From an uncultured Glaciecola sp. (lineage in GTDB: Bacteria; Pseudomonadota; Gammaproteobacteria; Enterobacterales; Alteromonadaceae), in assembly GCA_947496235.1 (NCBI GenBank), contig CANMCE010000003.1, forward strand, positions 124,001 through 188,000: DNA of 64,000 nucleotides, read 5' to 3'. The stretch's first letter is position 1; each line of letters opens with the position of its first letter. A program made the translations under genes and the position numbers. Below, piece after piece: positions 45,208-54,283 of this stretch. Below the pieces are notes generated by a model that was not told the origin of the DNA, searched no databases, and was given only the letters and a program-made list of their open reading frames with translations.

Positions 45208-46530
45208 TTAGGCTTGCATGAGTGTTTCAATAGCAGCGATTTCTTTCACTGCGCCTATAGTAAGCACTTCATTGCCCTTGTTTGTTATTAAAATATTATC
45301 TTCAATTCTTACGCCTATGCCTTTGTATTCATCAGGTACATCTGCGTCTTTACTGACATAAATACCCGGCTCTACCGTCAATACTGTGCCAGGCTGTAAT
45401 GGTAAATCTTGTCCGTTCTTTTTGTAATTACCCACATCATGCACATCTAGCCCTAAATAGTGTCCTAAACCGTGCATGAAGAAATTTCGCCAACTTTCAT
45501 TTTCAAGGATCTCAGGCAGACTTCCTTTTAAAATGCCTAACTTGAGTAATCCACCGGCAATGATCTCTACTGCGATTTTCATCCCCTCAGCTAAGGTTGC
45601 GCCTGGGCCAAAGTAATCGATACAAGCCAACTGAGCATCTAACACCAGTTGATAAATATCAGCTTGCGGCTTGCTAAACTTACCATTGACTGGAAATGTG
45701 CGGGTAATATCTGCCGCATACCCTTGATATTCACAACCAGCATCAATTAACACTAAGTCGCCATCATTTATCACTTGGTTGTTTTCAGTGTAATGCAAAA
45801 TACAGGCATTTTCGCCACCGCCCACTATAGTGTTGTAAGCTGGGAACCTTGCACCTTGCATCGCAAATTCATGCAAAATGATGGCTTCTAATTGATACTC
45901 CCAAATCCCTGATTTAGCTTTCTTCATTGCCGCTAAATGTGCATCGACTGAAATATCCGCCGCTATTTGCATGACAGCAATTTCATTCGCGGATTTTATC
46001 AAACGCATCTCATCTAATAATTGACTCACATCATAAATACTGCGAGGCGCTATCATTGATTGCTTAGGTGCAGCTTTACAAGTCGCAATGGCAGTTTGAA
46101 TTTCAGCATCCATATGGGGATGAGAATCTAGGCAGTAATACAAATGTTGATGACCGTCTATGAATTCTGGTAGCAGTTCGGCTAACTCTTCTAAGCTGAA
46201 CGCTTGGTCTACACCTAAATCTGTGGTTGCTTGTTCAACCCCGAGTCGCTTTCCTTGCCATATCTCTGCTTGTTTGTCTTTGGGGGGGACAAAAATATAA
46301 CTAGCGCCTTGTTCAGATTCATCTTTGTTCGATAACAGCAGTAATCCATCGGGTTCATTAAATCCGGTGAGATACCAAAAATAACTGTCTTGTCGGAATT
46401 GGTATTCTGTATCCCTACTACGTGTCACTAAACTCGCCGCAGGAATAGCAACTAAACTGTCAGGTTCGCATTTTGACAGTAACGTCTGTCGACGTTGAAT
46501 GTATTCTGATAAAGGTATCTGTGTGTTCAA
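45208..46530 (-). CDS. pepP: Xaa-Pro aminopeptidase P
   Basis: A 440-aa manganese peptidase of family M24B that removes an N-terminal residue before proline. Metal ligands: Asp in LIDAGCEYQGYAADITRT (two Asp), His in HGLGHYLGLDVHD, Glu in VLTVEPGIY and Glu in GVRIEDN. The N-terminal domain (about 1-170) is the creatinase-like extension. Length equals E. coli PepP (441 aa). Its ATG overlaps the ygfB stop by four bases, and ubiH follows after 31 bp. Confidence 0.97.
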   Translation of the reverse strand: MNTQIPLSEYIQRRQTLLSKCEPDSLVAIPAASLVTRSRDTEYQFRQDSYFWYLTGFNEPDGLLLLSNKDESEQGASYIFVPPKDKQAEIWQGKRLGVEQATTDLGVDQAFSLEELAELLPEFIDGHQHLYYCLDSHPHMDAEIQTAIATCKAAPKQSMIAPRSIYDVSQLLDEMRLIKSANEIAVMQIAADISVDAHLAAMKKAKSGIWEYQLEAIILHEFAMQGARFPAYNTIVGGGENACILHYTENNQVINDGDLVLIDAGCEYQGYAADITRTFPVNGKFSKPQADIYQLVLDAQLACIDYFGPGATLAEGMKIAVEIIAGGLLKLGILKGSLPEILENESWRNFFMHGLGHYLGLDVHDVGNYKKNGQDLPLQPGTVLTVEPGIYVSKDADVPDEYKGIGVRIEDNILITNKGNEVLTIGAVKEIAAIETLMQA

Positions 46531-47099
46531 TGGATAACCGAAGAAGGATGTTGACGACTATCAAGCAAAGACTTGCCTAATTCATTAAAACAAAGCATGG
46601 CGCTGATACGCACATATTCAACCACTTCAAACAAAGCTTGTTCGTTATCTTCGCCTTCCGACATATCTTCGTCCATTCTGGCAATCTGGCTGAAATCTTC
46701 CAACGCTTCTTTTACCTCATCTGAGCAGGTTTTAAAGTCAGATTGATGCAAGCCAAAGCCTAATAGGAAACCTTGCACCCAAAGCACTAGAGCTTTACCT
46801 CTGTCATTGATTGGTGCCGAGTCATCTGGTAAGAAAAGAGTCAACGCAAAATCAGGTTCGATGAACTCTTGGCAAATTCGGTTAAATAAACCCACCATTA
46901 TCTGTTTGGTTTGAGAAGAAAAAACATCGCCTTGATTGACCACATCTTCAAGGGCGGTAATCCAATCTTGATTATCAACACTCATACCGCCTGCGAGCAT
47001 GCCGCAAAGTATACCATGCACTTCAGCCACATCGACGAGTAATTTCTGCTGGGCAAATTGGTTACTCAATTCGTCATATTGTAAATCTGTATCACTCAC
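46527..47099 (-). CDS. ygfB: YgfB/UPF0149 family protein
   Basis: A 190-aa member of UPF0149, an all-helical family. LVDVAEVHGILCGMLAGG and VLWVQGFLLGFGLHQ are typical blocks, and the length matches E. coli YgfB (about 192 aa). The molecular role of the family is not settled. It heads the ygfB-pepP-ubiH-ubiI operon; to the right lies a 145-bp gap and a divergent permease gene rather than zapA, the E. coli neighbour. Confidence 0.95.
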   Translation of the reverse strand: MSDTDLQYDELSNQFAQQKLLVDVAEVHGILCGMLAGGMSVDNQDWITALEDVVNQGDVFSSQTKQIMVGLFNRICQEFIEPDFALTLFLPDDSAPINDRGKALVLWVQGFLLGFGLHQSDFKTCSDEVKEALEDFSQIARMDEDMSEGEDNEQALFEVVEYVRISAMLCFNELGKSLLDSRQHPSSVIH

Positions 47100-47244
47100 A
47101 ATTTTGTCTCAAAGTTATTTCGCCTGCAATCCTAGCACTAACGGGGCAAATTAACTAGCCAGTTAAATTGTGAACGAAATGTAAAATATTTTGATTGTAA
47201 TAACACATTTGATCTTTTAGAGTATTTGAAAAAAAGGAAGACTT

Positions 47245-48591
47245 ATGTTGCAAGAATATCCCTTAGCGGTCGCATTGATAGCCATTGCCGCGCTCCTCAT
47301 TTTGATTATTTTCATTCGCATTCATGCTTTTGTTTCTCTCATCTGTGTAAGCGCTTTCACAGCTTATTTAGGGGGCATCCCCTTCGATAAAATCGTTAGC
47401 ACAATGACCGCTGGATTCGGTTCGACCCTAGCATCCGTTGCACTCTTAGTTGGTTTAGGCGCCATGATAGGAAAACTACTTGATATTACTGGCGGCGCTC
47501 AAGTATTAGCCGACAGCTTGGTAAGTAGATTTGGCGCAAAAAATGCGCCTTTTGCTTTAGGCATAGCCTCTTTATTATTTGGCTTCCCGATATTTTTTGA
47601 TGCTGGATTAATTGTGATGTTGCCAGTAATTTTAAGTGTTGCGGCAAGATTTGGTGGCTCTGTACTATTTTACGCTTTGCCAGCCGCTGGGGCTTTTGCT
47701 GTCACTCACGCCCTAGTTCCCCCGCATCCAGGACCTGTAGTTGCCGGCGACTTACTAGGCGCAGATATAGGTTTATTGCTGGTTTACAGCACCCTGGTTG
47801 CAATTCCAACTTGGTATGTCGGAAGTTTTTTATTTTCTAATTTTATCAGTCAAAAATTCATGATTTCCTTGCCTAATTATTTTAAACCGGCCCAAAGCGT
47901 TGAAAATCCACCTGAATTTTCTACTGTACTCTGGATTCTGCTACTTCCATTATGCTTAATATTTTTAAATACGGGTTTAAATGCCTATCAAACAAGCTTT
48001 AATCATGATTTGGATTCACCACTAGTGGAATTATTAATGGCAATTGGACAAACACCCATTGCATTATTGATAACCCTGTTGTTGAGTTTAGTCTTATTTT
48101 CTCGTCGTTTTAGCCGAGTAGAATTGGAACGATTATGTGACCAATCTCTCGGGCCAATTTGTGCCATCATTCTAGTGACTGGCGCTGGCGGAATGTTTGG
48201 CGGTGTGCTGCGCGCTATTGGCGTTGGCGATTCTTTATCATCTCTCTTGTCAGATATAGGCTTACCGTCCATAGTCGCGGCTTTTATTATTGCAGCTTCT
48301 TTACGCATAGCCCAAGGCTCTGCCACTGTCGCCTTGACCACAACAGCAGCCATTATTGCGCCAGTTGTGGCTATGGACACAAGCTTATCCTCGGCTGATT
48401 TATGCTTTATTGTAATCGCCATTGCTGGAGGCGCCTCGGTTTTATCTCACTTCAATGATTCGGGTTTTTGGTTAGTTGGACGTCTTTTGCAGATGGATGA
48501 AAAAACCACACTTAAAACCTGGACCCCTATGGTCACTGCGATTGGGGTTACTGCGTTCAGTTTGTCTTGGTTTTTAAGTCTATTCCTTTGA
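47245..48591 (+). CDS. GntP-family permease
   Basis: A 448-aa inner-membrane symporter with about 12-14 helices. Family blocks include VGLGAMIGKLLDITGGAQ, FGFPIFFDAGLIVMLPV, ALVPPHPGPVVAG and SGFWLVGRLLQM. Members carry gluconate, fructuronate, or hydroxy acids with protons. Ribonucleoside or ribose transport is suggested only by the downstream genes (ribokinase, nucleoside hydrolase) and is uncertain. AAGGAAG precedes the ATG. It occupies the place of zapA in the E. coli order. Confidence 0.92.
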   Translation: MLQEYPLAVALIAIAALLILIIFIRIHAFVSLICVSAFTAYLGGIPFDKIVSTMTAGFGSTLASVALLVGLGAMIGKLLDITGGAQVLADSLVSRFGAKNAPFALGIASLLFGFPIFFDAGLIVMLPVILSVAARFGGSVLFYALPAAGAFAVTHALVPPHPGPVVAGDLLGADIGLLLVYSTLVAIPTWYVGSFLFSNFISQKFMISLPNYFKPAQSVENPPEFSTVLWILLLPLCLIFLNTGLNAYQTSFNHDLDSPLVELLMAIGQTPIALLITLLLSLVLFSRRFSRVELERLCDQSLGPICAIILVTGAGGMFGGVLRAIGVGDSLSSLLSDIGLPSIVAAFIIAASLRIAQGSATVALTTTAAIIAPVVAMDTSLSSADLCFIVIAIAGGASVLSHFNDSGFWLVGRLLQMDEKTTLKTWTPMVTAIGVTAFSLSWFLSLFL

Positions 48592-48668
48592 AATAGACTT
48601 TAAACCGACTCTTGGATGCGTTAAACTTTGCGATTCTTGCAAATCGGACTTGCAGCACAAAGCTTCAA

Positions 48669-48851
48669 TGCTTCCTGGAATGTTTGCTTGTATACTGCAT
48701 GTTCCTGGCCGATGCTATAAACTTAGGATCTTGACTCTATTGCTTTTGCGCAAGCTCGACTTGAATCGAGAAGCCTACGGCAATGATGATATTTCCACCG
48801 TGTCCATTTCGGCGCACGGACGATAAGTATGCGGCGGCATTTTGGGGGGCG
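48669..48851 (+). ncRNA. ssrS: 6S RNA
   Basis: The DNA can fold as 6S RNA of about 183 nt. CTTCCTGGAATG at 48671-48682 pairs with CATTTTGGGGGG at 48838-48849 over 12 bp, with G-U pairs, as the closing stem. Blocks in order match the E. coli RNA: AATGTTTGC, TTCCTGGCCGAT, CTCGA with TCGAGAAGCCT, and GCGGCGGCAT at the 3' end. The large central bulge that mimics an open promoter would lie around 48715-48745 and 48790-48815. The E. coli ssrS also lies near ygfB and fau (ygfA), which fits. 6S RNA binds sigma-70 RNA polymerase in stationary phase. A 52-codon open frame (48668-48826) over the gene is an artefact. Confidence 0.9.
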
Positions 48852-48873
48852 CCCTATTTCTATGAGTAGCTAA

Positions 48874-49767
48874 ATGGCAGTTTTCAATTTCGGATCTATT
48901 AATATCGACTACGTGTATAACGTAGAACACTTTGTCGCACCTGGAGAAACCCTTTCTTCCACTGGTTTTAATGCCATTCTAGGCGGTAAAGGTGCTAATC
49001 AATCAGTTGCATGTGCCAAAGCTGGTCTAGCTACCTATCATGTAGGTGGAATAGGCTCTGGCGATTTACCAATGATTTCGCCAATGCATGACGCCGGCGT
49101 GAATATGGATAATGTGCAATCCTTTGATGATATTCCAAGTGGGCATGCAATTATTCAGGTCACCCCTGACGCGGAAAACGCCATATTATTATTTTCTGGC
49201 GCAAATCATCAGCTAAATCAAGAACGTATCGAGCAGGCATTGGCCAACGCCAATAAAGAGGATTGGGTATTATTACAAAACGAAACTAATTGTATTGCCG
49301 ACATCATCGAAACTGCTCATGAAAAAGGCATTAAAATAGCCTTCAACCCAGCGCCTATGACCCAAAGCGTGGTTTCGTTACCCTTAGAAAAATTAGAACT
49401 ATTGATTGTTAACGAAATTGAAGCCATGCAACTTACTAATACTAAGACTGTTGAAGATGCCAAAGCGGCACTTTCGACTACTTATCCCGATTTAAAGCTG
49501 GTATTAACCTTAGGCAAGCAAGGTGTTTGTTATCTTCACCAAAATACCGAGTATACATGCGAAGCCTTTAAGGTCGATGCTGTAGATACTACTGCTGCTG
49601 GTGATACTTTTATCGGTTATTTTCTCGCGACTTATGATGCTACTCAAGATGTGCAAACTGCCTTGAAAAGCGCTTGCGCAGCGTCCGCAATATCGGTGAC
49701 CAAGAAAGGTGCCGTACCCTCTATTCCCGCCAAACAAGACGTGGATACTTTTTTACAACAATTCTAA
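48874..49767 (+). CDS. Ribokinase-like PfkB-family kinase
   Basis: A 297-aa sugar kinase. NFGSINIDYVYNV and GFNAILGGKGANQSVACAKAG form the first PfkB signature and DTTAAGDTFIGYFLA the second, with the catalytic Asp in AGDTF. Layout and length are those of ribokinase RbsK, which makes ribose-5-phosphate. It begins 23 bp past the 6S RNA end and is followed after two bases by a nucleoside hydrolase gene, so the pair would turn nucleosides into ribose-5-phosphate. The ribosome site is weak. Confidence 0.9.
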   Translation: MAVFNFGSINIDYVYNVEHFVAPGETLSSTGFNAILGGKGANQSVACAKAGLATYHVGGIGSGDLPMISPMHDAGVNMDNVQSFDDIPSGHAIIQVTPDAENAILLFSGANHQLNQERIEQALANANKEDWVLLQNETNCIADIIETAHEKGIKIAFNPAPMTQSVVSLPLEKLELLIVNEIEAMQLTNTKTVEDAKAALSTTYPDLKLVLTLGKQGVCYLHQNTEYTCEAFKVDAVDTTAAGDTFIGYFLATYDATQDVQTALKSACAASAISVTKKGAVPSIPAKQDVDTFLQQF

Positions 49768-49769
49768 TA

Positions 49770-50723
49770 ATGAGTTCCCCAATGACACAAAAAATAATAC
49801 TCGACACTGATCCCGGCATTGATGATGCAATGGCAATTTTCTATGCTTTTCAAGCACCGGAAATTGATGTTTTAGGCCTTACGACTGTTTTTGGTAATGT
49901 ACCAGTAGAAATGGCTGCACAAAATGCGTTGTCATTGGTAGAACTTGCAGAACTTGATATCCCAGTGTGCAAAGGTACAGGCGTTCCGCACTACGGTCCT
50001 AAATCTACATTCGCGCATTTTGTGCATGGTGATGATGGCTTTGGCAATATTGGACATCATGCACCTAAAGGAAAACTCCACGACCTCAGCTCGGCTGAAT
50101 TTATCGTGCAACAAGCGAGAAAATATCCTGGGGAAATAATCCTAGTGCCTATTGGCCCTTTGAGTAACATTGCGCTCGCACTTAAACTTGAGCCTGAGTT
50201 ACCTAAGTTAATCAAAGCTGTCTATATCATGGGTGGGGCAGCCTTAGTACCGGGTAATGTAACCCCAGTAGCTGAGGCCAACATATGGAATGATCCTATC
50301 GCAGCCGATATTGTCTTTTCTGCAGGTTGGGACCTTATTATGTTTGGCTTGGATGTTACTTACGACTTACCCTTCGACGGTGGTTTTGTGGATATTTTAG
50401 CGGAAAAAAATCCTAAGCTAGGTGGCTTTGTCGCCAAATCATCACAGTTTTACATGGATTTTTATTCTCAAAATCGAGAAGAAAGAGTATGTTTTTTCCA
50501 TGATGCCTTTCCACTCGCTTATATTGCATCACCTGATATGTTTGAGCTGACAGAAGGTCATATGCGAATCGGGACTGACCCATTAATGAAAGGTCAAACA
50601 AGTTTCGCGCCTGTAGGCAGTACGCCAAGTGATTTGTGGAATGACATGCCTTTGATTAAAGTGGCGACTAAAGTTGATCACCCAAAACTGACCCAACATT
50701 TTATAGACACCTACGCAAAATAA
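49770..50723 (+). CDS. Inosine/uridine-preferring nucleoside hydrolase family protein
   Basis: A 317-aa hydrolase that splits ribonucleosides into base and ribose. The calcium-binding N-terminus KIILDTDPGIDDAMAI is diagnostic, and IPIGPLSNIALAL and AEANIWNDPIAAD are further blocks. An ATG at 49770 directly follows the ribokinase stop; a second ATG at 49782 is also possible. It is co-transcribed with ribokinase and abuts the fau start with no gap. Confidence 0.92.
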   Translation: MSSPMTQKIILDTDPGIDDAMAIFYAFQAPEIDVLGLTTVFGNVPVEMAAQNALSLVELAELDIPVCKGTGVPHYGPKSTFAHFVHGDDGFGNIGHHAPKGKLHDLSSAEFIVQQARKYPGEIILVPIGPLSNIALALKLEPELPKLIKAVYIMGGAALVPGNVTPVAEANIWNDPIAADIVFSAGWDLIMFGLDVTYDLPFDGGFVDILAEKNPKLGGFVAKSSQFYMDFYSQNREERVCFFHDAFPLAYIASPDMFELTEGHMRIGTDPLMKGQTSFAPVGSTPSDLWNDMPLIKVATKVDHPKLTQHFIDTYAK

Positions 50724-51329
50724 ATGAAAGAGCCAACAACGACACAACTACGAAATACGCTTCGACAAACGTTTCGTGAGCGTCGTAAGTCGTTGTCCCA
50801 CCAAGAGCAGCACACTGCTGCCCTTGGTTTAGTAGATCAAATTCAATCTCTAGATGTACTGCAAGGTGCTAGTAAGGTTGCACTTTACATGACCAATGAC
50901 AGTGAGTTGGATACTCAACCTCTGATTGAACATTTGTGGCAGCAAAACGTTAAGGTATATCTGCCCGTATTACATCCTTTCAGTGATGGTTATTTACTCT
51001 TTCTTCATTATCATCCTAATTCAGTGATGACAGCAAATCATTACGGTATTGCAGAACCTAGACTGGATTGCCGAGACGTTTGCCCAGTGGCCAATTTAGA
51101 TGTGCTTTTTACGCCTTTGGTGGCTTTTGACGCCTCAGGCAACAGATTAGGCATGGGTGGTGGTTTTTATGATCGTACATTGGCGTTTCTACACAATAAT
51201 AAACAAAACCAACCAAAATTAATTGGACTAGCCCACGATATTCAACAAACCTTAAGTTTGCCGACAGAAGCATGGGATATTCCATTACCTACTATAATTA
51301 CTCCCACACAACATTTTTCATTTACCTAA
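50724..51329 (+). CDS. fau: 5-formyltetrahydrofolate cyclo-ligase
   Basis: A 201-aa enzyme that recycles 5-formyltetrahydrofolate to methenyltetrahydrofolate with ATP. N-terminal basic RQTFRERRKSLS and the C-terminal RLGMGGGFYDRTLAF block are typical. The ATG starts immediately after the nucleoside hydrolase stop. In E. coli the same gene (ygfA) sits right behind 6S RNA; here two salvage genes separate them. Confidence 0.95.
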   Translation: MKEPTTTQLRNTLRQTFRERRKSLSHQEQHTAALGLVDQIQSLDVLQGASKVALYMTNDSELDTQPLIEHLWQQNVKVYLPVLHPFSDGYLLFLHYHPNSVMTANHYGIAEPRLDCRDVCPVANLDVLFTPLVAFDASGNRLGMGGGFYDRTLAFLHNNKQNQPKLIGLAHDIQQTLSLPTEAWDIPLPTIITPTQHFSFT

Positions 51330-51344
51330 TATAAGGATAAGGTC

Positions 51345-51998
51345 GTGGACCAGAATGATAAAAAACGCCTAGTAGGCGAAGCTGCCGCAGAATTCGTACA
51401 ACCGGACACTATTATTGGCGTTGGCACCGGCTCAACCGTCAACTATTTTATTGATGCTTTGGCCAGTAAAGCGCATTTACTCAAAGGAGCGGTTTCCAGT
51501 TCAGAAGCCTCTACTGAGCGTTTAAAAGCCTTGGGGATTGAAGTATTCGATCTTAACGAAGTCGATACCTATGACATATATGTTGATGGCGCTGATGAAG
51601 TGACTGAACATAAACATATGATCAAAGGCGGTGGTGCTGCTTTGACCCGAGAAAAGATAGTTTCAGCGGTCGCCAAGTCATTTATTTGTATTGTCGATGA
51701 TAGTAAAAAAGTGGGTGTTTTAGGCAGCTTTCCTTTGCCGGTTGAAGTGATTCCAATGGCTCGCTCTTTTGTTGCTCGAGAAATCGTCAAACTGGGTGGC
51801 GACCCAATTTACCGACAAGGCGTGGTCACTGACAACGGAAACGTAATACTTGACGTACATAATTTGAAAATCTTAAATCCGCCTGAACTTGAAACTCAGT
51901 TAAATCAAATTCCCGGTGTTGTGTGTAATGGAATATTTGCTCACAGAGGCGCGGACATAGTATTAAGTGCCTCAGGTGACGGTGTTCAAAGATGGTAA
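51345..51998 (+). CDS. rpiA: Ribose-5-phosphate isomerase A
   Basis: A 217-aa isomerase that interconverts ribose-5-phosphate and ribulose-5-phosphate. [37 protein letters not shown] and [10 protein letters not shown] are the family blocks; E. coli RpiA has 219 aa. The start is a GTG with AAGG just upstream. It ends the salvage path that begins with nucleoside hydrolase and ribokinase. Transcription with fau is likely (15-bp gap). Confidence 0.97.
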   Translation: MDQNDKKRLVGEAAAEFVQPDTIIGVGTGSTVNYFIDALASKAHLLKGAVSSSEASTERLKALGIEVFDLNEVDTYDIYVDGADEVTEHKHMIKGGGAALTREKIVSAVAKSFICIVDDSKKVGVLGSFPLPVEVIPMARSFVAREIVKLGGDPIYRQGVVTDNGNVILDVHNLKILNPPELETQLNQIPGVVCNGIFAHRGADIVLSASGDGVQRW

Positions 51999-52065
51999 TT
52001 GATTTTATTATCAATTTATTTGTTTGAATATTGGGCAAAGTCTGGTATCTTTGCCTCCATCATTT

Positions 52066-52081
52066 AGACGTCTAGATGTCT
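52066..52081. promoter_or_regulatory. Tandem met boxes, candidate MetJ operator of serA
   Basis: AGACGTCT (52066-52073) directly followed by AGATGTCT (52074-52081) matches two adjacent 8-bp met boxes (consensus AGACGTCT), one perfect and one with a single change. The site lies 57 bp before serA. MetJ with S-adenosylmethionine represses methionine genes; serA control would link serine supply to methionine demand. Confidence 0.6.
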
Positions 52082-52138
52082 TTTATTAAGACTAAATTCT
52101 AGCTCAGTAGTTTGCCAAAGTAAGGAATCTATTTTTCC

Positions 52139-53368
52139 ATGAATAAACCGTCCCTAGCTAAGGATAAAATTAAGATACTTTTGTTGGAAGGACTCCACAA
52201 TAGCGCCCTAGAAACTTTTAAAAACGCGGGTTACCACAATATTGAATCACTTAAAACATCGCTTCCTGAAGAGGAACTGATAGAAAAAGTGAAAGATGTT
52301 CATTTTATTGGAATCCGTTCAAGAACTCAGTTAAGCGAAGAAGTGGTAGCAAAAGCGAAAAAGTTGGTGGCGGTTGGATGTTTCTGCATAGGCACAAACC
52401 AAGTCGATTTAGAAGCAACGCAAATTCGTGGTATTCCTGTATTTAATGCACCCTTTTCAAATACTCGTTCTGTTGCAGAATTGGTCCTTGGACAACTCAT
52501 CGTATTATTACGAGGCATTCCCCGTAAGAATGCTAAAGCGCACAGAGGCGAGTGGGAAAAAAGCGCAGTAGATTCATATGAAGCTAGAGGTAAAACCTTA
52601 GGTATCATAGGTTACGGTCACATAGGTACCCAGTTAAGTATCCTTGCTGAGCATTTAGGCATGCGTGTGCAATTTTATGATATTGAAGACAAGCTAGTAC
52701 TAGGTAACTCTACTCAAGTACCATCTCTGAAAGAATTATTAAACACTTCAGATGTTGTCAGCTTGCATGTTCCTGAGACCGCGCATACTAAAAACATGAT
52801 CGGAAAAGAAGAACTCGCCCAAATGAAACAAGGTGCAATTCTTATTAATGCCGCGCGCGGCACAGTGATTGACATTGATGCACTTTGCGAAGCAATGGAA
52901 CAAGGCAAATTAAATGGGGCTGCAATTGATGTATTCCCAGTTGAACCTAAGTCAAACGACGAAGAATTCGAATCACCGTTGCGTAAATTTGATAATGTCA
53001 TTCTTACGCCTCATGTGGGCGGTAGTACTCAAGAAGCGCAGCAGAACATTGGCATAGAAGTGGCAGGCAAATTAATCAAATACTCAGATAACGGGTCGAC
53101 TTTATCTGCGGTGAATTTCCCTGAAGTATCCTTGCCGCAGTTTACCGATCGTTCACGCTTGTTGCACATACACAAAAACCGTCCAGGGGTGTTGACGCAA
53201 ATTAACCGAGCCTTCGCAGACAAAGGCATTAATATCGCGGCTCAGTACTTACAAACCGACCAAGAAATTGGTTATGTAGTTATTGACGTAGAAAAAGATC
53301 ATGCTCAAGACGCGTTTAAAGAATTGAAAGCGATTAAAGGTACTATTAAAACTCGGATTTTGCATTAA
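52139..53368 (+). CDS. serA: D-3-phosphoglycerate dehydrogenase
   Basis: A 409-aa NAD enzyme for the first step of serine synthesis (E. coli SerA 410 aa). The NAD motif is GYGHIGTQLSILAEHLGM, the catalytic region has NAARGTVID, VFPVEP and LTPHVGGSTQEAQ (catalytic His), and the C-terminal ACT domain (LHIHKNRPGVLTQINRAF) is where serine inhibits. Its own promoter is suggested by the 140-bp gap after rpiA and by tandem met boxes in it. A strong bidirectional terminator follows. Confidence 0.97.
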   Translation: MNKPSLAKDKIKILLLEGLHNSALETFKNAGYHNIESLKTSLPEEELIEKVKDVHFIGIRSRTQLSEEVVAKAKKLVAVGCFCIGTNQVDLEATQIRGIPVFNAPFSNTRSVAELVLGQLIVLLRGIPRKNAKAHRGEWEKSAVDSYEARGKTLGIIGYGHIGTQLSILAEHLGMRVQFYDIEDKLVLGNSTQVPSLKELLNTSDVVSLHVPETAHTKNMIGKEELAQMKQGAILINAARGTVIDIDALCEAMEQGKLNGAAIDVFPVEPKSNDEEFESPLRKFDNVILTPHVGGSTQEAQQNIGIEVAGKLIKYSDNGSTLSAVNFPEVSLPQFTDRSRLLHIHKNRPGVLTQINRAFADKGINIAAQYLQTDQEIGYVVIDVEKDHAQDAFKELKAIKGTIKTRILH

Positions 53369-53380
53369 TAAACTTGTAAT

Positions 53381-53417
53381 AGACAAAAAAACGCGCTATC
53401 AGCGCGTTTTTTTGTCT
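53381..53417. terminator. Bidirectional terminator between serA and the DUF481 gene
   Basis: AGACAAAAAAACGCGCT and AGCGCGTTTTTTTGTCT are perfect 17-bp arms with loop ATC. Either strand gives a GC stem followed by seven Ts, so it serves both convergent genes. Confidence 0.95.
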
Positions 53418-53429
53418 CTATAGCTTGGT

Positions 53430-54179
53430 TTAAAAGAAGCTGTAAACCAAGGTAGCAGCAGTTTCAGTGTCGAGTTTTTCAACACCATCTGCTACATCAG
53501 AGTTGTGGTCAAATTTAATGGATAGTTTCATAGATAAACCACCAAAAATTTGTGCCGTTAGTGCTGACTCCGCTCTTGTTTTGGTGTTGTCAGAACCCAC
53601 TTCCGTTGAAAATGTTTGAGTGAATTTAGCCGTTTCTGAGATCTGCCATTTGTAATCGGCAGCCGCACGTAAGATAGCACCGTTGACGCTCTCGTCATTT
53701 TGATCTTTAGCGAATGAGTAACCAGGACCTATACTGTAGTTGAATGAACTCCCCTGGTTTTGCCAAACTTTATGGTTCCAACCAGCTGCGACTGTTGACT
53801 GGTATTTAAAGTTACTGAAGCGATCATCTTCATAAGAAGCAAATCCAAATAAACGGTAATCTGGATTTTCCAGTTTGTAGTTGGCTTGACCTGAAGCAAA
53901 AAATTTCTGCGCAGTTGTATTTTCGACTTCTTCACCAGTGTCATCGTCAGTCACTGTATCTTTTTTGTATAGAGCTTCGATAGCGTAATCGTTACTCCAC
54001 TGTTCTAATTCTTGTTTAGCGGATAAACCTGCACTTAGAGAAGTTGTTTCAGTATTACCAGTAGTGACGATAAAGCCAAACTCACCGTCCATCGTAAAAT
54101 CTTTTTCATCTTCAGCTTGTGCATAACCGATTGACATGGTCGCTAAACTAACCATGGCTGCAATTTTTGTAATTTTCAT
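53430..54179 (-). CDS. DUF481 outer-membrane beta-barrel protein, paralogue 1
   Basis: A 249-aa YdiY-type outer-membrane protein. Signal peptide to about residue 22 (YAQA-ED). FTMDGEFGFIVTTGNTETTS is the family start block; alternating strands follow, and the protein ends in Phe (LVYSFF), as an outer-membrane barrel should. Salt-induced members are known in E. coli (YdiY). A second paralogue lies 104 bp upstream. No substrate is known. Confidence 0.88.
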   Translation of the reverse strand: MKITKIAAMVSLATMSIGYAQAEDEKDFTMDGEFGFIVTTGNTETTSLSAGLSAKQELEQWSNDYAIEALYKKDTVTDDDTGEEVENTTAQKFFASGQANYKLENPDYRLFGFASYEDDRFSNFKYQSTVAAGWNHKVWQNQGSSFNYSIGPGYSFAKDQNDESVNGAILRAAADYKWQISETAKFTQTFSTEVGSDNTKTRAESALTAQIFGGLSMKLSIKFDHNSDVADGVEKLDTETAATLVYSFF

Positions 54180-54283
54180 AGCGCTTTTCCCTAAAATTTA
54201 GAATTGAATCCATGCTAATACAAGCGGAATAAATCCTTTAGCAGAATGCGCGTATAGTACAAAATACGTGAGTAGTTGCCAAC

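Noticed and set aside
48668-48826. 52-codon frame beginning MLPGMFACIL
   Set aside because: It lies entirely within the 6S RNA gene; the folding and conserved blocks explain the sequence better than a protein.
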